63,803 bases of DNA from Sphingomonas elodea ATCC 31461 (GCF_000226955.1 NZ_AGFU01000024.1:1-63803), one strand, 5' to 3'. Positions 47,343-57,996 are shown, numbered from the stretch's first letter. Notes: generated from the sequence alone by a model not told the origin. Program-made: numbers and translations.

Positions 47343-48374
47343 TCAGGCCGCGCGCTTCTCCAGCGCGTGGGCGGCCTCGGCCATCAGCGCCTCGATGATC
47401 GTCGCGACCGGTTCTTCCTTGGTGACCATGCCGACCGACTGGCCCGCCATCACGCTGCCATGCTCGACATCGCCGTCGATCACCGCGCGGCGCAGCGCGC
47501 CCGCCCAGTAATGCTCGATCTGGAGCTGGGCCTCGGCCATCTCGACCGTGCCTGCATCGAGCGCCTGCGCCACTTCGCGCTGCTTGGCAGTGAACAGCTC
47601 GCCGCCGGCATTCTTGAGCGCGCGCACCGGGATCACCGGCAGGCGCGGATCGATCTGCACGCTGGCGATCGCGTCGCGGGCCGAAGCGCGGATGAACGCC
47701 TTCTTGAAATTGGCGTGCGCGATGCTCTCGGTCGCCGCCGCGAAACGGGTGCCGAGCTGGACGCCCGCCGCCCCCATGTCGAGATAGCCGGCGATCGCCT
47801 CGCCGCGCCCGATGCCGCCGGCGACGAACACCGGGACCTGGGCGGCGACTTCCGGCAGGATCTCCTGCGCGAGCACGCTGGTCGAGACCGGACCGATATG
47901 CCCGCCGGCTTCCATGCCCTCGACGACGAGCGCGTCGACGCCCGAGCGGATCAGCTTCTTGGCCAGGCTCAGCGCCGGGGCGAAGCAGATCAGCTTGGCA
48001 CCGTGGCCCTTGATCGCATCGAGCGAGCCCGCCGGCGGCAGCCCGCCCGCCAGCACGACATGGCCGACGCCGTGACGCCCACACACCTCGATCAGCTCGA
48101 ACAGCTGCGGGTGCATGGTGATGAGATTCACGCCGAAGGGCTTCGACGTCAGCGCCTTGGTCGCGGCGATCTCGGCGTCGAGCAGCTCGGGGCTCATCGC
48201 GCCGCACGCGATCACGCCGAAGCCGCCCGCGTTCGAGATGGCGGCGACGAGGTTGCGCTCGGACACCCAGGACATCGCGCCGCCGAGAATGGCGACCTCG
48301 CTGCCCAGGAAGTCGCAGCCGCGCGCCATGCGGCGGGCCAGGCGCTCGGCGCCGATCGTGGAAGTTGCGTTCAT
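47343..48374 (-). CDS. Nitronate monooxygenase (2-nitropropane dioxygenase family)
   Basis: A 343-residue FMN-dependent TIM barrel. Landmarks: PILGGAMSW-like AILGGAMSWVSERNLVAAI near the N-terminus, GVN followed by VVLAGGLPP, GMEAGGHIGP, VFVAGGIGRGEAIAGYL and GVQLGTRFAAA, all of the NMO/FabK-like family. ATG 48374 was chosen because upstream sequence is not family-like. It oxidises nitronates or acts as an enoyl-ACP-like reductase; which is not clear here. Confidence 0.88.
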   Translation of the reverse strand: MNATSTIGAERLARRMARGCDFLGSEVAILGGAMSWVSERNLVAAISNAGGFGVIACGAMSPELLDAEIAATKALTSKPFGVNLITMHPQLFELIEVCGRHGVGHVVLAGGLPPAGSLDAIKGHGAKLICFAPALSLAKKLIRSGVDALVVEGMEAGGHIGPVSTSVLAQEILPEVAAQVPVFVAGGIGRGEAIAGYLDMGAAGVQLGTRFAAATESIAHANFKKAFIRASARDAIASVQIDPRLPVIPVRALKNAGGELFTAKQREVAQALDAGTVEMAEAQLQIEHYWAGALRRAVIDGDVEHGSVMAGQSVGMVTKEEPVATIIEALMAEAAHALEKRAA

Positions 48375-48404
48375 GGGGCTAGCGCCTAGCCCCGGCGCCC
48401 CCGG

Positions 48405-48434
48405 CTCGGCAAGAGGCGCCTGCCCCTTGCCGAG
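48405..48434 (-). terminator. Hairpin between lysC and the nitronate monooxygenase gene
   Basis: CTCGGCAAG (48405-48413) pairs perfectly with CTTGCCGAG (48426-48434) around a 12-base loop that contains GGCGCC. It lies directly past the lysC stop and before the next start. No T run follows, so it is probably a weak terminator or an RNA processing element. Confidence 0.5.
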
Positions 48435-48441
48435 TCCCGGC

Positions 48442-49713
48442 TCAGGCTGCGACCTCGTCTGCGTCGAGGCCATAGGCGGTGTGCAGCACGCGCACCGCGA
48501 GTTCGGTATAGTCTTCCTCGATCAGCACCGAGACCTTGATCTCGGAGGTGGTGATCGCCTGGATGTTGATGCCGCGCGCGCCCAGCGTCTGGAACATCGT
48601 CGCGGCGACACCGGCATGGCTGCGCATGCCGACGCCGACCACCGAAACCTTGGCCACGCGCGTGTCATGGCTGATGTCGCTGAAGCCGATCGCGTCCTTC
48701 TGCTGCGCCAGGATCTCCAGCGAGCGGGCGAGATCCGCCGCCGGCACCGTGAACGTCACGTCGGTCGCGCTGGCGCTGCCGGCGCTCTGGTGCGCGATGT
48801 TCTGGATGATCATGTCCACGTTGATGCTGGCATCGGCGAGCGGGGTGAAGATCGATGCCACCGCGCCGGGCTTGTCCGGCACCGCGGTCAGGGTGATCTT
48901 GGCCTCGTTCTTGTCGTGCGCGATGCCGGTGATGAGCTGGCGTTCCACGTCCTGAATCTCCTCTTCGCCCACGATCATCGTCCCGGGCAATGTATCTGCC
49001 ATCGGCGCATCGTCGCCCGTGAAGGACGAGAGCACCTGCACGCGAACCCCTTCCTTCATCGCCAGGCCGACCGAACGGGTCTGGAGCACCTTGGCGCCGA
49101 CGCTGGCGAGTTCGAGCATTTCCTCGTAAGTGACGCGCTTCAGCTTGCGCGCGCGGGGCACGATGCGCGGATCGGTGGTGTAGACCCCGTCGACATCGGT
49201 GTAGATGTCGCAGCGATCGGCCTTCACCGCCGCAGCGACCGCGACCGCCGAGGTGTCCGAGCCGCCGCGGCCGAGCGTGGTGATCCGGCCCTCATGCACG
49301 CCCTGGAAGCCGGGGACGACCGCGACTTCGCCCGCATTCATGCTGGCGAGCAGTGCGTCGGTGCCGATGTCCTCGATCCGTGCCTTGGCGAAGGCGTCCG
49401 AGGTCTGCACCGGCAGCTGCCAGCCGAGCCAGGAGCGCGCCGGCACGCCGATCGCCTGCAGCGCGATCGCCAGCAGCCCGCTGGTGATCTGCTCGCCGGC
49501 GGAGACGACGACGTCATATTCCTTGGGGTCATAGAGCGACGAGGCCTCGCGGCAGAAGCCGACCAGCCGGTCGGTCTCGCCGGCCATCGCCGATACGACC
49601 ACGGCGACCTGGTTGCCCGCCTCCCACTCGCGTTTGACGCGGGCGGCGACGCTGCGGATACGCTCGATCCCGGCCATCGATGTGCCGCCGAACTTCATTA
49701 CGATACGCGCCAT
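48442..49713 (-). CDS. lysC: Aspartate kinase
   Basis: A 423-residue monofunctional aspartokinase: MARIVMKFGGTS at the N-terminus, GRGGSDTSAVA near residue 150 and DVDGVYTTDPR near 180 for catalysis, then two ACT domains (ITLTAVPDKPGAVASIF; VSVVGVGMRSHAGVAATMF) that bind Lys or Thr for feedback control. It catalyses the first step of Lys, Met, Thr and diaminopimelate synthesis. The frame extends upstream of ATG 49713 but MARIVMKFGGT fixes the start. It diverges from ubiG. Confidence 0.97.
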   Translation of the reverse strand: MARIVMKFGGTSMAGIERIRSVAARVKREWEAGNQVAVVVSAMAGETDRLVGFCREASSLYDPKEYDVVVSAGEQITSGLLAIALQAIGVPARSWLGWQLPVQTSDAFAKARIEDIGTDALLASMNAGEVAVVPGFQGVHEGRITTLGRGGSDTSAVAVAAAVKADRCDIYTDVDGVYTTDPRIVPRARKLKRVTYEEMLELASVGAKVLQTRSVGLAMKEGVRVQVLSSFTGDDAPMADTLPGTMIVGEEEIQDVERQLITGIAHDKNEAKITLTAVPDKPGAVASIFTPLADASINVDMIIQNIAHQSAGSASATDVTFTVPAADLARSLEILAQQKDAIGFSDISHDTRVAKVSVVGVGMRSHAGVAATMFQTLGARGINIQAITTSEIKVSVLIEEDYTELAVRVLHTAYGLDADEVAA

Positions 49714-49771
49714 GGCTGGTTGCTTGTTTCCTGCCCTTGGGAGAGATGGGCGTGCCTGATAGGAGCCAGCG

Positions 49772-50503
49772 ATGCCGAACGCAACAAGTGCTACGATTGA
49801 CCCCCGTGAAGCGGAACATTTCGGTCGTCTGGCGGCCGATTGGTGGAATCCAAAGGGCTCCTCGGCCATGCTCCACAGGCTGAATCCTGCGCGGCTGGGC
49901 TATATTCGCCGCGCGATCGACCAGCATTGGGCCAGCGATTCGGCCGATTTCATGCCGCTGACCGGCAAGACCGCGATCGATGTCGGCTGCGGCGCGGGCC
50001 TGCTGTGCGAACCGCTCGCCCGGCTCGGCGCGCGGGTGACCGGGGTGGACGCGGCGGCCGAGAATATCGGCGCGGCGCGCGCACATGCCGCACCGTCCGG
50101 GCTGCCGATCGACTATGTCCATGGCGGCATCGAGGATCTGGCAGGCCGGACCTTCGACCTCGTCACCTCGATGGAAGTGATCGAGCATGTGAGCGACCCC
50201 GCCGGCTTCGTGCGCGGACTGGCCGGCGCACTCGCCGAGGGCGGGCTGATGGTGCTGTCCACGCCCAACCGCACGCCGCTCTCGCGCCTGGCGATGATCA
50301 CGCTGGCCGAAGGCACCGGCGCGATCCCCAAGGGCACGCATGACTGGAGCCGCTTCCTCAAGCCCGAAGAACTGGAAGCGCTGCTCGCGGATTCGGGCCT
50401 GAAGGTGATCGACCGCCAGGGCCTTACCTTCTCCCCCACCCGCGGTTTCGTGGTCAGCGAGAACGAGGCGCTCAACTATCTGGTGACGGCGATCCGCGCC
50501 TGA
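49772..50503 (+). CDS. ubiG: Ubiquinone biosynthesis O-methyltransferase
   Basis: A 243-residue SAM methyltransferase. Motif I is AIDVGCGAGLLCEPLARLG with VTGVDAA; the UbiG-specific start FGRLAADWWNPKGSSAMLHR and VISMEVIEH-like VTSMEVIEHVSD are present. It methylates both hydroxyls introduced during ubiquinone formation, which fits the polyprenyl diphosphate synthase elsewhere in the window. ATG 49772 gives the full family length. Confidence 0.96.
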   Translation: MPNATSATIDPREAEHFGRLAADWWNPKGSSAMLHRLNPARLGYIRRAIDQHWASDSADFMPLTGKTAIDVGCGAGLLCEPLARLGARVTGVDAAAENIGAARAHAAPSGLPIDYVHGGIEDLAGRTFDLVTSMEVIEHVSDPAGFVRGLAGALAEGGLMVLSTPNRTPLSRLAMITLAEGTGAIPKGTHDWSRFLKPEELEALLADSGLKVIDRQGLTFSPTRGFVVSENEALNYLVTAIRA

Positions 50504-50516
50504 CGGGAGAAAGCCC

Positions 50517-50932
50517 GTGGACCCGCTCGACCGCTTCGTCGCCGCGCAGGCACGGGACTATGCGGTCGCGCTGGCCGAGCTGCAGCGCGGGCGCAAGACC
50601 AGCCACTGGATCTGGTACGTCTTGCCCCAGATCGCGGGGCTGTGGCGCAGCGGTACGCGATCGCGGACCTGGCGGAGGCCCGTGCCTATCTCGCCCATCC
50701 GCTGCTGGGCGCCCGGCTGCGCGAAGCCATGGCGGCGCTGCTCTCTCACGCCGGCCGCCACGCGGCGACGGCGATCCTCGGCGACATCGATGCAGTGAAG
50801 GTCCGCTCCTCGATGATGCTGTTCGAGGCAGCGGCAGCGGACGCGGAGGCAGGCAGCGGCTTCGCCGCCTGCCTCGATGCCTTCTATTCCGGCCGCCGCG
50901 ATCGAGAGACGCTGCGCCGGATCACTTGTTGA
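50517..50932 (+). pseudogene. DUF1810 protein, frameshifted by a small deletion
   Basis: Two overlapping frames together make a DUF1810 protein of about 140 residues. The first (from GTG 50517) gives RFVAAQARDYAVALAELQRG and SHWIWYVLPQIAGL; the second (from about 50642) gives AQRYAIADLAEARAYLAHPL and VRSSMMLFEAAAADAEAG. The family joins them as IAGLGxSxMAQRYAI. About 13 bases are absent after ATCGCGGGGCTG at 50643, which explains the shift. Family function is unknown. Confidence 0.8.
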
Positions 50933-51476
50933 GGTCGAGAAGCAGGATCGGCCCGATGTCGAGCACCTGCTTTGCGGTGGCGAGGTGCAGCGAGACCGAG
51001 ATGTCGCCCACCGCATAGTCGCGGTCAGCCACGCCGACGACGTGCACCATCTTCCATTCGCTGCCGACCTCGGCCTCGCCCTTGAACACGGTCGTGTAGG
51101 GCTCCTTGGCGAGACCGACCTGGATCGTCGCGATCTTGGCGGTGGTGGCACCCTCGGGCAGCTTTTCCGCGCGGGCCCACACGGCGGCGACCAGCTTGTC
51201 GCCCTTCTTCACCGGCTGGTTGATCGACGAGATCAGCCCGACGCTCCACGGCTGGTCGCCACCGCCGGCAATCGGCACCCGCAGCGCGCGACCACCCTGG
51301 ACATTCTTGTCCTTCACCACCGCCGGCTTGGTGCTGAGGCCATAGACGTTGAACGTCTCGGGCGTCGGCGCATTGATGATCTGCTTGGAAACGTCGCTTT
51401 GCGGCTGGCCTTGTGCAAACGCCGGGGCGGCGGCGGCAGACAGGCAACAGGCAAGCGTGATCAGCCAGGTTTTCAT
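50922..51476 (-). CDS. Secreted protein with carbohydrate-binding-like fold
   Basis: A 184-residue protein with a signal peptide (LITLACCLSAAAAPAFAQ). The mature part has the beta-sandwich pattern of CBM4/9-like domains: a mid-chain GGDQPWSVGLISSINQPVKKGDKLVAAVWARAE-type order of strands, and the ending AKQVLDIGPILLLDL. This kind of domain is often attached to glycoside hydrolases but here stands alone. Function unassigned. It converges on the DUF1810 remnant with an 11-base overlap. Confidence 0.7.
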   Translation of the reverse strand: MKTWLITLACCLSAAAAPAFAQGQPQSDVSKQIINAPTPETFNVYGLSTKPAVVKDKNVQGGRALRVPIAGGGDQPWSVGLISSINQPVKKGDKLVAAVWARAEKLPEGATTAKIATIQVGLAKEPYTTVFKGEAEVGSEWKMVHVVGVADRDYAVGDISVSLHLATAKQVLDIGPILLLDLNK

Positions 51477-51586
51477 GGCGTCCCCTCCTCACTGTGTTTT
51501 CGTTGAGGTGCAGGCTATCGCGGGGGTCAACGCTGTCAATAGCCGTCGATTGACAGGCCCGTGCCGACAGCGGACAGTGTGCCGCC

Positions 51587-52282
51587 ATGTCGACGATCAA
51601 GCTGCATCCGAGTTGGCTGGCGCCGCTCGAAGAGGAATTTGCCCAGCCCTATATGGCAGCGCTGCGCGACTATCTGCGCGCCGAGAAGGCGGCGGGAAAG
51701 CGGATCTTCCCGGCCGGCAAGGACTGGTTCCGCGCGCTCGACCTGACGCCGCTGGAGCAGGTGCGCGTGGTGATCCTGGGGCAAGACCCCTATCATGGCG
51801 AGGGGCAGGCGCACGGCCTGTGCTTCTCGGTGCAGCCGGGCGTTCGGGTGCCCCCGAGCCTGGTCAACATCTACAAGGAGATGGAGACCGACCTCGGCAT
51901 CCCCCGCGCGAAGCACGGCTTTCTCGAGCATTGGGCTCGCCAGGGCGTGCTGCTGCTCAACGCGGTGCTGACGGTGGAAATGGGCCGCGCCGCCGCCCAT
52001 CAGGGCCGCGGCTGGGAGCGATTTACGGACGCGGTGATCCGGCTGGTCAACGCGAAGCCCGAGCCGGTGGTATTCCTGCTCTGGGGCAGCCACGCGCAGA
52101 AGAAGGCGGCGTTCGTCGACTCGATCGACAAGGGCGGGCGGCATCTGGTGCTCAAGGCCCCCCACCCCTCGCCGCTCTCGGCACATTCCGGGTTCTTCGG
52201 CAGCCGGCATTTCAGCAAGGCGAACGCGTTTCTGCAAAGTATCGGGCAGAGGCCGATCGATTGGGCGCTGCCGGCGCTGTGA
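51587..52282 (+). CDS. ung: Uracil-DNA glycosylase
   Basis: A 231-residue family 1 UDG. The water-activating Asp lies in [16 protein letters not shown], the leucine-loop motif is [13 protein letters not shown], and [12 protein letters not shown] is also conserved. It removes uracil from DNA after cytosine deamination. ATG 51587 is family-consistent. No close neighbours in an operon. Confidence 0.98.
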   Translation: MSTIKLHPSWLAPLEEEFAQPYMAALRDYLRAEKAAGKRIFPAGKDWFRALDLTPLEQVRVVILGQDPYHGEGQAHGLCFSVQPGVRVPPSLVNIYKEMETDLGIPRAKHGFLEHWARQGVLLLNAVLTVEMGRAAAHQGRGWERFTDAVIRLVNAKPEPVVFLLWGSHAQKKAAFVDSIDKGGRHLVLKAPHPSPLSAHSGFFGSRHFSKANAFLQSIGQRPIDWALPAL

Positions 52283-52325
52283 GACTGTAGAAGCAACTTT
52301 CTGCATACTATGATATGTGCCTCGT

Positions 52326-52520
52326 ATGCGGACGATCTCGGCGGCAGAACTCGATGGCACGTTAGATGAGGTTCTTGCCGCCGTGGCAGAAACCAGGGAA
52401 GCCGTGCGGATCAATAGACCGGATGGCGAAGGCGTAGTGATGATCGCCGCTACGCAATGGGCTATGATGCAAGCTGTTTTGGACGGGCAATCTCCCATCT
52501 CCAAAACACTGAGCAAGTGA
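52326..52520 (+). CDS. Phd/YefM-like antitoxin, apparently without its own toxin
   Basis: A 64-residue protein from ATG 52326 (a GTG at 52317 is also possible). MRTISAAELDGTLDEVLAAV and ETREAVRINRPDGEGVVMI match the Phd N-terminal DNA-binding pattern, in which a short helix pair precedes the strand with GxPxAVL. No toxin gene of the usual Doc/RelE kind follows; the next 90 bases hold nothing recognisable before the DUF433-type gene. It might autoregulate the downstream pair. Confidence 0.6.
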   Translation: MRTISAAELDGTLDEVLAAVAETREAVRINRPDGEGVVMIAATQWAMMQAVLDGQSPISKTLSK

Positions 52521-52613
52521 ACGATCCAGACAATCCGGCCCCTATGACGGCGACGGGGGCACCCTTGATTATTGAGGTAGAATCGCCGGAGTCGATCGTG
52601 CTACAGAATCCAC

Positions 52614-53321
52614 ATGTCGGACCCGCAGTATGGCATTGGCGCGTATACGCTCACCGAAGCCGGCCGGCTGCTTGACCTGTCGCCGGCGACCTTGAAGCGT
52701 TGGCTCTTCGGGTACAGCTATCAGCATCACGGTCCACCTAAAACGCAGCCTCCGATCTGGATATCGCAATATGATGCGGAGAAGGATGAACCACTTCTGG
52801 GTTTCCGTGACCTGATCGAAGCGAGGGTGGTGCGCGGGCTTCGCTCGCTAGGCATCGGTCTTCCGACGATCCGGCAGTGTCTTGCTCAAGCGAGCGAGAT
52901 CGTAGGCGACACGCACCCCTTCTCGACGCGCCGTTTCAAGAGCGACGGAAAGAAGATTTTTCTTGAGGTGACGGAGCGACTTCATGGCGAAGATCGAGAT
53001 CCGGCATTGATCGATTTGAAGTCACGGCAAAGAGTGTTCAAAACGATCGTTGCGCCGACATTCGTCGATCTTTCGTTTGACGCCGAGGTCGCTTCGAGAT
53101 GGTGGCTGCTGCCTAGTAAGCGCACGATCGTTCTTGACCCCGAACGATCCTTCGGTCAGCCGATTGTCGCAGAAAACGGCGTTCCGACAAACCGGTTAGC
53201 CCAAGCCGTCGCCGCGGAGGGCTCGGTCGAGCGTGTGGCGGATCTGTTTGAATTACGGCCTCAGGTCGTGCGGGACGCCCTTCTCTTCGAAGACCGGGCA
53301 TCGGGCAAGATCGCTGCGTGA
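52614..53321 (+). CDS. DUF433/HTH-type antitoxin
   Basis: A 235-residue protein. The N-terminus has a MerR-like helix-turn-helix (YTLTEAGRLLDLSPATLKRW), a mid-region LLGFRDLIEARVVRGLRSLG and a C-terminal DUF433-like part (RLAQAVAAEGSVERVADLFE then VRDALLFE). This architecture accompanies PIN-like toxins of the VapC45 type. It overlaps the next gene by 4 bases. It should bind its own promoter and neutralise the toxin. Confidence 0.82.
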   Translation: MSDPQYGIGAYTLTEAGRLLDLSPATLKRWLFGYSYQHHGPPKTQPPIWISQYDAEKDEPLLGFRDLIEARVVRGLRSLGIGLPTIRQCLAQASEIVGDTHPFSTRRFKSDGKKIFLEVTERLHGEDRDPALIDLKSRQRVFKTIVAPTFVDLSFDAEVASRWWLLPSKRTIVLDPERSFGQPIVAENGVPTNRLAQAVAAEGSVERVADLFELRPQVVRDALLFEDRASGKIAA

Positions 53322-53716
53322 AGCTCCTGGTAGATCACAATCTACCGCCCCGATTGGCGCAAGCGCTAAATATCATCTTTGAACCTGAGCACGAAATCGT
53401 TGCGCTGGGAAAGAAATTCGGCCGACACAATCTTAAAGACGAAGAATGGATTCCTGCTCTAGGGAAGGAGGGCGGATGGGCCGTCTTATCAGCTGACATG
53501 AACATAGCAAAGAAGCGTCCATCCAGAGACCTGTTTAATCGCGCAGGCTTAGTCGGATTTTTCTTCAGCCCAGCGATGCAGAAATGGCCCCTCCACCGGC
53601 AAACGGCCCGCTTGCTGACGTTATGGCCTCAAATGGCTTCCCACGTCCGCACTACGGCTAATGGCGTTTTCGAGGTGCCAGCGAGCGGAAGCAAGTTCCG
53701 CTCGATAGGCCGCTAA
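53318..53716 (+). CDS. PIN-like (VapC45-type) toxin
   Basis: A 132-residue protein starting at GTG 53318. The start MKLLVDHNLPPRLAQAL matches the DUF5615/VapC45 PIN-like family, with the first acidic residue (Asp6) at the metal site; a second acidic cluster is DEEWIPALG, and LSADMNIAKK supplies the third. GVFEVPASG near the C-terminus is also typical. It is translationally coupled to the antitoxin. Target RNA is not known. Confidence 0.82.
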   Translation: MKLLVDHNLPPRLAQALNIIFEPEHEIVALGKKFGRHNLKDEEWIPALGKEGGWAVLSADMNIAKKRPSRDLFNRAGLVGFFFSPAMQKWPLHRQTARLLTLWPQMASHVRTTANGVFEVPASGSKFRSIGR

Positions 53717-53737
53717 CCCCGAGAACCACAGAGCACC

Positions 53738-55621
<1,884 letters not shown>

Positions 55622-55669
55622 CTACTCCTTGGGCGGACGTACGGGAGCAGACGGACCTCGGGGAACAAG

Positions 55670-55768
55670 ACCCTCCCTCCCTACGCCGGTGTCAACCGGA
55701 TCAGGTTCAGCGGGTCGAAGGCTGCAGCCCTCCTCTCAACCGCTGCACCAGCGGTCCCCCGGGGAATG
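55670..55768 (-). promoter_or_regulatory. TPP riboswitch (THI element) in the thiC leader
   Basis: On the minus strand the leader has the paired arms and conserved loops of the TPP aptamer: a TGAGAGG motif near 55733-55739 and the CTGAACCTGATCCGGTT / ACACCGGCGTAGGGA core at 55676-55712. The element lies 55 bases upstream of the thiC start, whose position fits translational control. Probable translational or terminating control in response to thiamine pyrophosphate. Confidence 0.95.
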
Positions 55769-55811
55769 ATGCCTGCTGTAAAGACTTGTGCGGGCGCGGG
55801 CAATGCCCCCG

Positions 55812-56669
55812 TCAGAAGGTGTAGGCGAGCCCGACCGCGCCGTACCACTGGTTCCGCGAACCCGCGATCCGCACGACGGGGGAATCGGCCGCATCGTCGA
55901 GCATCCGCCGATAGGCCACCCCGCCCACCGCCGAGAGGCCGTGCGTGAGGTCACCGGTGAGCGCGACATTGCCCATCGCCCCCAGCGTCCAGTCCTTCCA
56001 GCCCTTGCGCGCGTTGAACACCGGCAGGCCGCTGCGCGCGCTGCCGCCCGGGGTCACGCCGAAATAGGTCTGGGCATAGCCGTTGCCCATGTAATTGGCG
56101 GAGAGGTTCAGCAGCACATAGGCCTTGCGGCTGAGCGGCGTGCCATAGTTGATCGAGGGCGACACCAGATAGCTCTTATGCACTGTGCCGACATCGTGGA
56201 TGTACGACACGCCCACCGTCAGCTTGTCATAGTCGCTGGTGATCAGCCCCTGCTTGCCCAGGCCGACGAACCCGCCCGCCTCGATCGCGGTCTTCACCTT
56301 GCCGAGCGCGGAAACCTGGCGGTCGTCGATCCGCGCGGTGCGGTTGAGGTTGACGTTGACGACGGGGCCGGCCTGAAAATCCCAGCCGGGGCCGTTGTTG
56401 TCGGCGATCAGATCGGCCCAGGCACGGCTGCCGAGCAGCGCGAAGTTGATGCCGGAGACGCGACCGCGGATCGCCGGCGCGGCGGTGACGACGCTCTTGT
56501 CCGACCCGTCATAGCTCGGCACCACCGCCGCGCCGACGCCCACCATCACCGTGTCGCGGGTCAGGTCGGGTGGGGAGTCGGGGGCATCCTGCTGGGCGAG
56601 CGCGGGCGCCGCGGCGAACAGCGGAAGCAAGACGAGGGCGGCGCTCGCCGTAGTGCGCAGAAGGGGCAT
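55812..56669 (-). CDS. MipA/OmpV-family outer-membrane protein
   Basis: A 285-residue protein with a signal peptide (LLPLFAAAPALAQ) and a beta-barrel domain: VMVGVGAAVVPSYDGSDKSV is the family start, GGFVGLGKQGLITSDYDKLTVGVSYIHD a middle strand pair, and the C-terminus GAVGLAYTF ends in Phe, a standard outer-membrane insertion signal. Function of the family is loosely linked to envelope shape and transport. Upstream it lies next to a DUF2141 gene. Confidence 0.9.
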   Translation of the reverse strand: MPLLRTTASAALVLLPLFAAAPALAQQDAPDSPPDLTRDTVMVGVGAAVVPSYDGSDKSVVTAAPAIRGRVSGINFALLGSRAWADLIADNNGPGWDFQAGPVVNVNLNRTARIDDRQVSALGKVKTAIEAGGFVGLGKQGLITSDYDKLTVGVSYIHDVGTVHKSYLVSPSINYGTPLSRKAYVLLNLSANYMGNGYAQTYFGVTPGGSARSGLPVFNARKGWKDWTLGAMGNVALTGDLTHGLSAVGGVAYRRMLDDAADSPVVRIAGSRNQWYGAVGLAYTF

Positions 56670-56736
56670 GGGGAAACTCCGGGAACGGGATCAGACGATC
56701 AGAAACCCCGGCAACGCCTGCATGCTCGCGCAGTTC

Positions 56737-57162
56737 CTAGAGGAGGTAGCGCAGGCGCACCTCCTGCCGGTCGCTGCCGCCCTCCAGCGGGAAGCGCGCG
56801 GCGGAGAAGCGCGGCGGGCCGAAGCCGATCACCGGGTTGCGCGAAAAGCCGAAGCCTTCGCGCGGAATGCCCATGAAGGTGTCGAGCTTGCCGTTGCCGT
56901 TGGCATCGTGGATCACCGCCACCGCATAGTCGCCGGGCGCCAGGCCGCTCAGGCGCAGCTTGCCGTCGCTCGCGGGAATGGTGCGCTTGATCGCGCCTCG
57001 GCCGTCGCGGCAATCCGGAAACTCGCTCGCGGCGGGCGCGATGCAGATCTGAAGCAACCCGCGGGTCGAGCGCAGCTTGGTGAAATCAAGCTCCAGCGTC
57101 GCCAGCGGCGCGGCGCTGGTCAGCAGCGGCAGCGCGGCGAGTGCCGCGCCCGCCCGGCGCAT
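56737..57162 (-). CDS. DUF2141-domain secreted protein
   Basis: A 141-residue protein with a signal peptide (AALAALPLLTSAAPLATLE) and a DUF2141 beta domain. Family landmarks are RGLLQICIAP near the N-terminus, LAPGDYAVAVIHDANGNGKLD in the middle, and GFGFSRNP. ATG 57162 was selected for the signal peptide; it overlaps the 3' end of the upstream membrane enzyme by 77 bases in another frame. Envelope function unknown. Confidence 0.85.
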   Translation of the reverse strand: MRRAGAALAALPLLTSAAPLATLELDFTKLRSTRGLLQICIAPAASEFPDCRDGRGAIKRTIPASDGKLRLSGLAPGDYAVAVIHDANGNGKLDTFMGIPREGFGFSRNPVIGFGPPRFSAARFPLEGGSDRQEVRLRYLL

Positions 57163-57883
57163 GGTCGAAACGCCCCAGCCCCTGGTCCGTCCCGCACAGC
57201 CGATCCCAGAACCGGAAATAAAGTCCATAATTGCACCCGTACCGCTCGTGATGGCGCTGATGATGGCTCGCCGTGATCAACCACGCCCCCAGGGGCCCCC
57301 GCCACATCCAGGCCGGGAAGATCTCCCAGCCCATGTGGTTGGTCACCCCCATAACCGTCATCACCGTCAGGACCAAGCCGAGCGCGGCGACATGAATGGG
57401 AATTACGAAGACCAGCAGCGGAATCACGATCGCACCGGACAGCGCCTCGCCCCAGTGGAAGCTCATCGCCGCCCAGGCGGTGGGGGGGCGGCTGGGATGG
57501 TGGACCGCATGATAGCGACGAAACAGGGACGGCCGGTGCATCGCCCGGTGGGTCCAGTAGAACCAGCTGTCGTGCAGGAACAGGTAGAGCAGCACCGACA
57601 CCGGCAGGTACCAGAGCGACATCGCATGCACGTCGTCGTAGATCCGGGTCCAGCCCTGTGTCTTCCAGCCCCAGGCGACGATGCCGGCGGGGATGCCGTA
57701 GATCGCCGCAGAGGCGAGGCTCCAGCCGATTTCCTTCGCGATCTGCCGGTCCAGCCCGGCGTAGAGGCCGGGGTGCCGCAGACGCGTCGCCAGCGCAAAC
57801 CCGGCCGAGGCGGCCAGGTAACGCACGCCGACGATCGCCGTCATGGCAAGCGCCGAGGCGAGGATGGCAAGCGCGACGTTCAT
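57086..57883 (-). CDS. Sterol desaturase/fatty acid hydroxylase-family membrane enzyme
   Basis: A 265-residue di-iron integral membrane enzyme. The three His boxes are visible: HDSWFYWTHRAMH, HAVHHPSRPP and HHQRHHERYG, with several membrane segments between. The superfamily includes C-4/C-5 sterol enzymes, sphingolipid hydroxylases and carotenoid ring hydroxylases. Its position about 3.2 kb from crtY makes a carotenoid role possible, but CrtZ enzymes are shorter, so a lipid substrate is equally likely. The last 25 residues (after LGRFDHAP) overlap the DUF2141 gene. Confidence 0.88.
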   Translation of the reverse strand: MNVALAILASALAMTAIVGVRYLAASAGFALATRLRHPGLYAGLDRQIAKEIGWSLASAAIYGIPAGIVAWGWKTQGWTRIYDDVHAMSLWYLPVSVLLYLFLHDSWFYWTHRAMHRPSLFRRYHAVHHPSRPPTAWAAMSFHWGEALSGAIVIPLLVFVIPIHVAALGLVLTVMTVMGVTNHMGWEIFPAWMWRGPLGAWLITASHHQRHHERYGCNYGLYFRFWDRLCGTDQGLGRFDHAPGGRGTRRAAAADQRRAAGDAGA

Positions 57884-57996
57884 GCGCCGATCTGCTACGC
57901 CTTCGCGCGCCGCACCGCAATGCGAACTCTTCCCCCTTGCGCGGCGGGCTGCAGGAGAAACGCGCCATCGCTACCCCGCCCTTCCGCACCCGCCGG

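Noticed and set aside
43534-47511. 1325-codon plus-strand frame
   Set aside because: Shadow frame opposite rodZ-like and ptsP genes, which have full domain structure.
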